Source of the DNA: DATDUW01 sp035290185 | Lineage (GTDB): Bacteria; Patescibacteriota; Patescibacteriia; UBA9934; GWF2-40-263 | Direction of reading: 5' to 3' | Assembly: GCA_035290185.1 (NCBI GenBank) | Contig: DATDUW010000014.1 | Location: forward strand, 1 to 61,800 | DNA: 61,800 bases | Shown: positions 55,221-61,800 of the stretch, in pieces | Layout of the letters: every line of letters starts with the position of its first letter | Numbering within the stretch: the stretch's first letter is position 1 | Program-made: the position numbers and the translations under genes | The notes under the pieces: model-generated | What the model saw: the letters and a program-made list of their open reading frames with translations, nothing else | Database searches by the model: none | What the model was told of the DNA's origin: nothing

Positions 55221-56666
55221 TTACAACCCCCTCACCGCCTCCACAAACTGGTCCCCGCGGTCGTATTCGTTCTTGAACATCCCAAAGCTCGCCGTGCCCG
55301 GAGAGAGCAGAACAACGTCACCGAACTGAGCCGCGGAAGAGGCTGCTTCAACGGCTTTTGCCATGGAATCTGCACGTAGTTTGAGAACTGTATCTCCGAT
55401 GGCAGCATCCAGAGCATCCGTTGCGTCGCCTTCGAGCAGGACGACGGTTTTGCACGTGCGTCCAATTTCCTCTCCGAGCTTGTCGAACGGCAGGTTCTTG
55501 GACGCCCCGCCAGCGATGAGAACCACCTTCTTCCCTTCTCCGAACCGTTCCAAGGCTGCGATAGCGCCATCTGGAGAGGTCGCGGTCGTGTCATTGACGT
55601 ACGTGATTCCGTTAACCTCACGCACGACTTCCTGCCGTCCTGGCAAACCACCGAATGTCCGGAGCGCTTCCGCCATCTGTTCGTTTGAAAGTCCGGCGAT
55701 TTTGCCAACACAGACGGCTGCCAAAACGTTTTGAAGGTTGTGGTCGCCTTGAAGTTTTATTTCCGAGGTTGGGAAAACAGGTTCAACAGATCCGTCTTTT
55801 CGGAAGACGATAAAACCTCCCTGGACATACGCCCCGTCTCCTTCAAACGTTCCTTCTTTAGCAAACCACATTTTTTTCGCTTCGGTTTTCCCCGCTGTTC
55901 CACGGACAATCTCGTGCTCAAAATTCAAGACAGCCCATTGGTCAGACCCCTGACGGACGAACAAAGCCTCTTTGGATGCGATGTAGTCCGCAAACGAGGC
56001 ATAACGGTTCAGATGGTCTTCGTACACGTTTGTAAATACTGCAATATCCGGCCCGCGACGGACGTTTCCCAAACTTTCAATTAACCAAGAGGAAAGCTCA
56101 AGAATGATTGGGGTCGGTTCAGACGCAACCATCAACTCGTCTAAAAACTCAAGCGGTGAAACGGCGATGTTGCCTGCCACGACCGTCCGTGGATCTTTTT
56201 GTTTGAACATTTCCCCAATGAGCGCCGTCGTCGTGGACTTCCCACGTGTCCCTGTGACGGCATAGATAGGAAATGGACAGAAACGAAAGAACAAACTCAT
56301 GTCGCTTTCAACAGAAATGCCGCGCTCTTTTGCTGATTTTACAAATGCGGATTCCCGAGGCACACCGGGATTTTGTACGACCAAGTCGACGTCTGTAAAA
56401 TTCTCCGCACGGTGCTCGCCCAGAACAAAGACCGGCGCGTAGATTTCCCGACCCGGATATTCTTTTTTATAGCGTTCGTACCAGCCCGTTACCTCCTCAA
56501 CGGATTCTTTTAATTCTTCTTCCGACTTTAAATCCGTAATGACTAGTTGGGCTCCATGCCGCATGAGCCATTTCGCTGCCCCGATGCCACTGCCCTGCTT
56601 ATATCGGCCGAGACCCATAAGGGTTACGACGGCGTCTTGAAAAGAAGAAATCTTTGAAAGGTCCAT
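55221..56666 (-). CDS. murD: UDP-N-acetylmuramoylalanine-D-glutamate ligase
   Basis: Adds D-Glu to UDP-MurNAc-L-Ala in peptidoglycan synthesis. The 481-residue protein starts at 56666 (MDLSKISSFQDAVVTLMGLG); the open frame continues upstream but is non-coding. Features: N-terminal Rossmann-like UDP domain (VVTLMGLGRYKQGSGIGAAK), VVQNPGVPRES, the Mur ligase P-loop VTGTRGKSTTTALIG, FTNVYEDHLNRYASF (His/Asp) and the C-domain GLPGRQEVV, VNDTTATSPDGAIAAL. The linker between the first two blocks is longer than in E. coli MurD. It precedes the three swivel-domain genes by 6 bp. Shows that the cell makes its own peptidoglycan. Confidence 0.95.
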   Translation of the reverse strand: MDLSKISSFQDAVVTLMGLGRYKQGSGIGAAKWLMRHGAQLVITDLKSEEELKESVEEVTGWYERYKKEYPGREIYAPVFVLGEHRAENFTDVDLVVQNPGVPRESAFVKSAKERGISVESDMSLFFRFCPFPIYAVTGTRGKSTTTALIGEMFKQKDPRTVVAGNIAVSPLEFLDELMVASEPTPIILELSSWLIESLGNVRRGPDIAVFTNVYEDHLNRYASFADYIASKEALFVRQGSDQWAVLNFEHEIVRGTAGKTEAKKMWFAKEGTFEGDGAYVQGGFIVFRKDGSVEPVFPTSEIKLQGDHNLQNVLAAVCVGKIAGLSNEQMAEALRTFGGLPGRQEVVREVNGITYVNDTTATSPDGAIAALERFGEGKKVVLIAGGASKNLPFDKLGEEIGRTCKTVVLLEGDATDALDAAIGDTVLKLRADSMAKAVEAASSAAQFGDVVLLSPGTASFGMFKNEYDRGDQFVEAVRGL

Positions 56667-56703
56667 AAGGAAATAAATAATGAGACCAAAAGTTGGACCG
56701 TTT

Positions 56704-57711
56704 TTATTCCATCCGTTGTAGATCAAAAAGCGGAGCGAGCAGGCGCGGAGCGGTAAGGTCGATCTTTCTCCTGGCATGGACAATACCACCGTTGACGAAT
56801 TCCATCTTTCCTCCCTGAGCACGGAACTGATAGACGAGCCGTCCCTGCGCCTGGGCAAGGCGCGTTTGTTCGGGATCATACCACATCTTTCCACTCCCTT
56901 CTTTGGTCGGGACGACCCAAGCCCCCTCAAGAGAAGAAAGGCACAGGGCCTGGTGCAGAGGACCAAGTCCCATGGCCTCGATTCCGTAAAACAAGAAAGG
57001 GTCGGTTTCAAGATCCACCTGGTAACTCCACAGATCATAAATCCTCATTCCGTCGGATTTTGACAGATCAAGGAGGGCAAACTGCCGCCCGTCGGAAACG
57101 CGCAGCCATGTGTGATCCGCCGGAGCCAGAGGATTTTTTTTAATCGAAAAAGACGTTCCAAAAAGGCGTTGGACAGACAGGTCCGGAAAAGCTTTACGGA
57201 TGGCCGCGCCAGCCAACAGAACGGATTCGTTATTCGACAACTGGGGACGCACCGAAAGGTCGCTCAGGTGTGCGACGGGTTTTCCCGACTGGCCTGAAAC
57301 CCGCCATTGCGCCTTGAACAGTTCTCTTAGGGAGGAAAGACGTGTATCGAGTTCTTCCGCGTGCGTTTTTTTAGACAGAAGATCCTTCCAGTTCGAAATG
57401 AATTCCGAAAACGGAGGAGTGTCGTGGTCAAGGACGACCGCTCCATCTTCGTTTCCCTCGGGAAAATTGCGCAAGAGGAAATGTGTGTCCTCCAAATCTA
57501 CCGCCGGAAACCCGATTTCCGTACGATAGGATCCTTGGGGGACCTGAAACAACTGATAACAATCATCACCTATTTCCTCTTGTCGCTCTTGACGAAATCC
57601 TTGGTTTTCCAAAGCGGAACGAAACGCCTCCGGGGACGAGAAAAGCGGATGACCCTCCAGAATCCCCATGGGATAGGAAAGACTTTCAAAACGAGAACTT
57701 TCCGAACGCAT
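56704..57711 (-). CDS. Protein of unknown function with a transglutaminase-like segment
   Basis: A 335-residue soluble protein I do not recognise. Near the middle, LAPADHTWLRVSDGRQFALL followed by DLSKSDG resembles the His-Asp half of a transglutaminase-like fold ('gHaWv-V--dg-w--lDpt'), and ESVLLAGAAIRKAFPDLSVQ could hold the preceding helix, but the nucleophilic cysteine is not present (a Ser or Leu is found instead). It may be an inactive relative. The N-terminus (FESLSYPMGILEGHPLFSSP) is not a signal peptide. It lies between the glycosyltransferase (12 bp) and murD (37 bp) in the operon. Confidence 0.65.
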   Translation of the reverse strand: MRSESSRFESLSYPMGILEGHPLFSSPEAFRSALENQGFRQERQEEIGDDCYQLFQVPQGSYRTEIGFPAVDLEDTHFLLRNFPEGNEDGAVVLDHDTPPFSEFISNWKDLLSKKTHAEELDTRLSSLRELFKAQWRVSGQSGKPVAHLSDLSVRPQLSNNESVLLAGAAIRKAFPDLSVQRLFGTSFSIKKNPLAPADHTWLRVSDGRQFALLDLSKSDGMRIYDLWSYQVDLETDPFLFYGIEAMGLGPLHQALCLSSLEGAWVVPTKEGSGKMWYDPEQTRLAQAQGRLVYQFRAQGGKMEFVNGGIVHARRKIDLTAPRLLAPLFDLQRME

Positions 57712-57723
57712 AGACGTTTGTCT

Positions 57724-58416
57724 TTAAAATTTTCCGATGTGACGCGCCCAGCGCACCCTTCCCATGGCCCACCCTACTTGCGCGAACATCCGGAGGTATT
57801 GCCATAACCCTCGACGCCAACCGACTTTTTCGTACTTACGACGGATCGTGAGACCGGAGAGCAGAACAGAGGAAGAGGAAAGCCTGCGGAAACGACAGAT
57901 GTAATTTAGGGCAGATTCAACCATAAACCCCTGCAAGTAGGTTGGCGGAATTTTTTCAATGAGCTCGCGGCACAGAACGCGTTCTCCCCCAATAAGAGGA
58001 AGGAACCTGCTCAACAACGTAAAAAACCTTCCTCGATCGCGCAGACCCACACTCATGGAGACTCTCCCCGAAAGCACAGGACGAACCAACTGTTCAATGT
58101 GGCTGCAGGTAAGCCCCCGAAGGTCTGCGTCAAAGAAAGCGATAATCGGCGCTTGCGTCTTTCGCACGCCTTCCAACATGGCCGCGCCCTTACCGCCATT
58201 GCGTGACAGCTCGATGACAGACGTGGCGCCCGCTTCACGCGCCATCTCTGCTGTGCGGTCGGTTGATCCATCAGAGACAACAAGAACCTCGTTGAAAAAA
58301 GGCGAGGAGGCGAGAACACGGACGACATCTCCGATCGTTTCTGCTTCATTATAAGCAGAAACGACCGCCGTAACCGCTCGAGAGGAACCTTTCACAAGAT
58401 CAAAAAACTCAATCAA
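57724..58416 (-). CDS. Family 2 glycosyltransferase
   Basis: A 230-residue GT2-type enzyme with a GT-A fold: VTAVVSAYNEAETIGDVVRV (nucleotide-sugar loop), VLVVSDGSTDRTAEMAREAG (first Asp), IIAFFDADLRGL (DxD-like metal site) and the later acceptor region ERVLCRELIEKIPPTYLQGF. Similar to dolichol-phosphate-mannose-synthase-like GT2 proteins without membrane helices. It probably transfers a sugar to a lipid carrier or surface glycan. It overlaps the upstream gene by 4 bp (ATGA), so the two are coupled. Confidence 0.9.
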   Translation of the reverse strand: MIEFFDLVKGSSRAVTAVVSAYNEAETIGDVVRVLASSPFFNEVLVVSDGSTDRTAEMAREAGATSVIELSRNGGKGAAMLEGVRKTQAPIIAFFDADLRGLTCSHIEQLVRPVLSGRVSMSVGLRDRGRFFTLLSRFLPLIGGERVLCRELIEKIPPTYLQGFMVESALNYICRFRRLSSSSVLLSGLTIRRKYEKVGWRRGLWQYLRMFAQVGWAMGRVRWARHIGKF

Positions 58417-59108
58417 AAAGAGGGCGACGGCGTATGACCACCCAAGAGATCAGAACAGATCCGTTCGAGTTCACAACGGATCTCTTCGCCCACGGACAAA
58501 AAGAAACGGATCTGTGCTCGATCTGGGTCCTTTCGCGCAAGCAACGAGAGAGACGCGAGTGTCCGACAAAGGTAGGAAAACGCCAGCGCATAGGATCTTC
58601 CAACTCTTTCCGGATCTGTTGTTTCGTCTTCTTCGTCCAAACGGGCATAGCCAATCGTAACAGGAACCAGACAAGCGTTGAGATAAACCCGAAAAAGGTC
58701 CCGATTTTTTTTCCCCGGATGAACGTACCGGCGACCGGACCATAGAAAAACCTCAGAAGCCCAATGGGAAGATCTGGTATACAAGTCATCGGAAAGTTGG
58801 ACGTCTTTCAAGATGATTCGAATAGGGCGCGGATCTCCTACCCATGATTCAGGTTCAAAAGAATCCTGGCGACCCGAATCCTCGGGAAAGCGAAACATCC
58901 ACTCCTCCATTCCGTCTTCCCCGGTTTCCGTGTGAAAAGCAGCTTCCGTTCTCTCCTGTTCTTCCATGACTTCCCTTTCCATCTGCCGGACGGAACGGCT
59001 TCCGGTCCGTCCGTGCCGAGCAAAAATCTCCTCGACAGTTTCTTCCAAGGAGTCGAACTCATTCCAAAGGAACGACCAATGGATGGAATCAGGATGTTTC
59101 TTCTCCAT
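58413..59108 (-). CDS. Protein of unknown function in the P-ATPase/murD operon
   Basis: A 231-residue protein, acidic in the first ~80 residues (MEREVMEEQERTEAAFHTET) and predicted helical later (LAFSYLCRTLASLSLLARKD). No signal peptide, membrane helix or known motif. The segment SDDLYTRSSHWASEVFLWSG may be a binding surface. It overlaps the translin-family gene by 20 bp and the glycosyltransferase by 4 bp. Function not assignable. Confidence 0.65.
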   Translation of the reverse strand: MEKKHPDSIHWSFLWNEFDSLEETVEEIFARHGRTGSRSVRQMEREVMEEQERTEAAFHTETGEDGMEEWMFRFPEDSGRQDSFEPESWVGDPRPIRIILKDVQLSDDLYTRSSHWASEVFLWSGRRYVHPGKKNRDLFRVYLNACLVPVTIGYARLDEEDETTDPERVGRSYALAFSYLCRTLASLSLLARKDPDRAQIRFFLSVGEEIRCELERICSDLLGGHTPSPSF

Positions 59109-59718
59109 ACAAAGACGATGAATTCAACGGCGGTTTTGAAAACCCGCGGGAAAGTCGTAATTCGTAAACCATCTGTTCAAGCGCGTGAAGGTTGCGCTTA
59201 GCTTGGTCGGCCTTCTGGCGCAAAGGGCCGGTTAGATCCATTTTCAAAAGGAATTCCACCGCCGTCTCCACGGCCTCTCGTGCGCGTGGAACCGCTTCTA
59301 CCCGTCCCTGTCCTGCCTCGCGGACGGCATACCGGACAATTTCACCCGTCGCGTCAGAAAGACCCCCGATGAAGGCAGCCGGTTCTAAAAATAGCTGATC
59401 GTTTTTTTGAAAGGCGCCGGTTTGCACATAGTCGGAAAAGAGAACAGCTTCGACAAATTCTTCCTTTGCAGCCGCGTACACCCCCTCCTGTCGCAAAATC
59501 GGTTGCCGTACCAGCAGTTTTTCCGCCTTTTCCAAAGAGACGCGTGCTTGGACGAGCTGCTGATTCGCCCCGAGTCGATCTTCCCGATGAACGGCAAAAA
59601 TCGCGCGTTTGGAAGCGATGCGAGCCTGATCCGATGCTTCAAAAATCATGTGACGAGCCCCTTGTTGGGCCTCAAATCTTTTTTGGATTTTCGTAAAAAA
59701 CAAAGGAATTTTCCTCAT
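59089..59718 (-). CDS. Translin-family protein
   Basis: The ATG at 59718 (MRKIPLFFTKIQKRFEAQQG) overlaps the P-ATPase stop in an ATGA arrangement and is preferred over 59757. The 209-residue all-helical protein matches translin/TRAX: DQARIASKRAIFAVHREDRL, then QEGVYAAAKEEFVEAVLFSDY and FLEPAAFIGGLSDATGEIVR (the family's 'YL-Gl-DltGEl-R'). Translin proteins bind single-stranded nucleic acid, and archaeal and eukaryotic members form octamers; with TRAX they act as endoribonucleases. The Glu/Asp residues of TRAX active sites are not clearly conserved. Stop lies within the start of the next gene. Confidence 0.8.
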   Translation of the reverse strand: MRKIPLFFTKIQKRFEAQQGARHMIFEASDQARIASKRAIFAVHREDRLGANQQLVQARVSLEKAEKLLVRQPILRQEGVYAAAKEEFVEAVLFSDYVQTGAFQKNDQLFLEPAAFIGGLSDATGEIVRYAVREAGQGRVEAVPRAREAVETAVEFLLKMDLTGPLRQKADQAKRNLHALEQMVYELRLSRGFSKPPLNSSSLYGEETS

Positions 59719-61800
59719 AAAGTTCTTTTTATCTTCCACATGAGTCTTTTCTTCCAAATGATTCCCTCTTTTGCCGCCTCAATCACAGCCAATTTAACCA
59801 ACCCCATAATAAGCAAGGGGACCAAATCCGACAAGCGCAGGGGAATTGTGTGAAAAATTTTTTGGAAAAAGGGAAAAGAGAGAGCCATAGCCATGAGGAT
59901 AAATCCAATACCTACCCCTGCACATAGCTTGAGATTGGAAAACGGATTTGTCCGAAAGAGCGTCCGTCGAAAACTCTTCACGGCAAAGGCGTAAAAAAGC
60001 GTTCCTAAACCCACGGCCCCGAATAGGAGCGTTCTTGCACGGGCAAGATCCCCTGTCTTGGCAAGATACCAAGCATAAAAACCAAAAAGAAATACGTCCG
60101 TAGCAAGACCAATGATAAAAATAAAAAAGAGGGCCTCCCGATTCAAAACCGGCTCATGGCGTTTGCGTGGTCGTAAAGACATGATGTCCGGATCTCCGGG
60201 CTCAAACGCCAGTCCCAGGGCAGGCAGACTGTCCGTAACTAGATTGATCCAAAGAATTTGGGCCGGAAGGAGCGGTAAAGGAAGTCCGAACAAAAGAGCA
60301 CCGGACACAAGAATAACGGATGTAAAACTGTCGGCCATGAGGTAAATGGTCGTCTTGCGGATATTCTCAAAAAGAACACGTCCCTCCTCGATCGCGGCCG
60401 TAATAGTACCTAAATCATTATCCATGAGCACAAGGTCCGCTGCCTCCTTTGCCACCTCCGTCCCTGATCCGAGCGCCACGCCCACATCCGCCGCTTTCAG
60501 AGCTGGCGCGTCATTGACCCCGTCTCCTGTCATCGCTACCACGGCCCCGCGCTTCTGCCAAGCCTGAATGATCCGCAGTTTATGTTTGGGTTCCACGCGT
60601 GCAAACACCTCAATCGAAGAAATTTTTTTTGAAAGTTCTAAATCATCACAATGATCCAATGCTTCGCCTGTCATGACGCCCTCCTCCCCGTGTTCCAAAA
60701 GTCCTCCTTCTTTCCCAACGGCAACAGCGGTCTTGGGGTGGTCGCCGGTCACAATGACCGTACGCACGCCGGCTTTGTGTGCGGCAAGAATTTGGGTACG
60801 GGCGGTCGGACGCAAGGCATCCTGAAGTCCTACCAACCCGATCAAAACAAGATGATGGAGAAATTCGTGAGGGGCATGGCCGTCCGCCTCTTTTCGATCC
60901 AAAAAACGGCAAGCAAGCAGAAGAACCCTTCGACCGTTCTCTGCCAAACGTACCACTTCGTGCTGCCAGGCTTTCCGTCGCTCCTCGGTGAGTGGATGAA
61001 TTTTTCCACCACTCCATACGCTTGTTAAAAACGGAAACACGCGCTCCGGCGCACCCTTCACAATAAAGATACGATCAGAACCATCTTTCCAGACATGAAG
61101 CGTGGCCATGTACTTACGCCCAGAATCAAAAGGAATTTCGCCAAGGCGCACATGCCGATTTCGCAACTCTTTCCAAGAAAGCCCTGTTTGCAATCCGGCT
61201 TCAACGAGGGCCCGTTCCGTAGGCGTTGCCTCGATGTGCCGCGCTTGAAGGTCCGCGTCTTCCGCCATCGCAGCATCGTTGCACAAAAGAGCCGCTTCCC
61301 AAAGAAACAGAAGATCTTGCGCCAAAGGCGAACCGATTGCTTCAGCGACCTGAACGGGTTTAGCCCCGATCACCACGTCGCGTACTTTCATATTTCCTTC
61401 GGTAAGGGTCCCGGTTTTGTCCGTACAGATCACGGAAACACTTCCAAGTGTCTCGGCTGCGAGTAAACGCCTCACAAGCGCACGCCGCCGCAGGATGCGC
61501 TGGGTACCTATCGCAAGGACGACGGTGACCGTAACAGCCAACCCCTCCGGAATTGCTGCCACAGCCAGGGCCACGCTAACCTCAAACATCACGAAAGCCG
61601 ATTGACCCAATACCAAACCAGCGACGAATAAAAGCGTACTGAGTATCAGAACAAAGAGGCCGATCCAACGTGCCAATCGGGCAAGCTCGGCCTGAAGAGG
61701 CGTGATGTTCTCTCTCGTGCTTCGTACCATCTCAGCCACGCATCCCAGTTCCGTCCGTCCTCCCGTGGCGATAACAACCGCTGTGGCTCGCCCACCAACC
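59715..61800 (-). CDS. Cation-transporting P-type ATPase (Ca2+-type), 5' end outside window
   Basis: The visible 695 codons run from the actuator domain (RATAVVIATGGRTELG at the edge) to the end. TM4 has VALAVAAIPEGLAV (the PEGL of P2-type Ca2+ pumps), the phosphorylation site ICTDKTGTLTEGNMK, the nucleotide domain with KGAPERVFP, GDHPKTAVAVGKEGGL, the hinge AMTGDGVNDAPALKAADVGV, and TM6 ILWINLVTDSLPALGLAFEP, where Asn and Asp are the Ca2+-site residues of SERCA/PMCA-like pumps. C-terminal helices are complete. It would export Ca2+ (or Mn2+). First visible gene of the operon. Confidence 0.93.
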   Translation of the reverse strand, partial: VGGRATAVVIATGGRTELGCVAEMVRSTRENITPLQAELARLARWIGLFVLILSTLLFVAGLVLGQSAFVMFEVSVALAVAAIPEGLAVTVTVVLAIGTQRILRRRALVRRLLAAETLGSVSVICTDKTGTLTEGNMKVRDVVIGAKPVQVAEAIGSPLAQDLLFLWEAALLCNDAAMAEDADLQARHIEATPTERALVEAGLQTGLSWKELRNRHVRLGEIPFDSGRKYMATLHVWKDGSDRIFIVKGAPERVFPFLTSVWSGGKIHPLTEERRKAWQHEVVRLAENGRRVLLLACRFLDRKEADGHAPHEFLHHLVLIGLVGLQDALRPTARTQILAAHKAGVRTVIVTGDHPKTAVAVGKEGGLLEHGEEGVMTGEALDHCDDLELSKKISSIEVFARVEPKHKLRIIQAWQKRGAVVAMTGDGVNDAPALKAADVGVALGSGTEVAKEAADLVLMDNDLGTITAAIEEGRVLFENIRKTTIYLMADSFTSVILVSGALLFGLPLPLLPAQILWINLVTDSLPALGLAFEPGDPDIMSLRPRKRHEPVLNREALFFIFIIGLATDVFLFGFYAWYLAKTGDLARARTLLFGAVGLGTLFYAFAVKSFRRTLFRTNPFSNLKLCAGVGIGFILMAMALSFPFFQKIFHTIPLRLSDLVPLLIMGLVKLAVIEAAKEGIIWKKRLMWKIKRTL

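Noticed and set aside
56667..57038. 124-codon N-terminal extension of murD
   Set aside because: It overlaps the upstream gene and lacks similarity to MurD, which starts at 56666.

Overview
The window reads as a chromosomal segment of a Candidate Phyla Radiation (Patescibacteria) bacterium, or a close relative, using the standard genetic code (TGA, TAA and TAG all serve as stops). This is inferred from the mix of genes: many short, closely packed minus-strand operons; small secreted lipoproteins of unknown function; MopE-type calcium/metal-binding repeat lipoproteins; a LigB-like orphan; stand-alone PEP-utilizer swivel-domain proteins; a translin-family protein; and GIY-YIG genes abutting a tRNA. 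The exact lineage cannot be fixed by eye.

Layout. 1-5.6 kb: the start of priA, a LigB-like protein with altered metal ligands, a secreted lysozyme-like repeat protein, and clpB under a perfect CIRCE operator. 5.6-9.1 kb: a Panacea-type toxin-antitoxin pair and a large MopE-repeat lipoprotein with a strong promoter and a long leader hairpin. 9.1-14.8 kb: pgi with a structured 3' region, an FtsQ-like protein, a nucleotidyltransferase, lysS, and greA with a terminator-like hairpin in its leader. 14.9-19.4 kb: a five-gene minus-strand operon (acyltransferase, YgjP-like metallopeptidase, lipoprotein, metzincin, HEAT lipoprotein). 19.4-27.8 kb: a DsbA-like lipoprotein, an ABC-F ATPase, an Nramp-type transporter divergent from a second MopE-type protein, and a GH3 glycosidase.

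27.8-32.2 kb is the accessory, decayed part: HAD, kinase and Fic remnants, a deaminase and ASCH pair, an ArsR regulator with two tiny membrane proteins, tRNA-Asn with a GIY-YIG gene running into it, and further tRNA-Asn and GIY-YIG fragments. 32.2-38.3 kb carries a broken ABC exporter gene, a TagO/WecA-like transferase, a Clp-like protein with all four Walker motifs degraded, and tgt. 38.3-50.7 kb holds proS, a structured non-coding stretch, a transglutaminase-like lipoprotein, hicBA, lgt with a foreign AT-rich C-terminal extension, gatA, gatC, ybaK and ligA. 50.7-61.8 kb looks like one long minus-strand transcription unit from a Ca2+-type P-ATPase through a translin-family protein, a glycosyltransferase and murD to three tandem paralogues with a PEP-utilizer phosphohistidine domain, ending at a clear terminator.

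The housekeeping themes are translation (lysS, proS with a trans-editing YbaK, gatCA, tgt), peptidoglycan and envelope (murD, lgt, FtsQ-like, TagO-like), proteostasis (clpB) and replication/repair (priA, ligA). The most unusual content is the swivel-domain triplet, the ATPase-dead Clp homologue, the tRNA-Asn/GIY-YIG mosaic, the extended Lgt, and several leader or 3' RNA structures.
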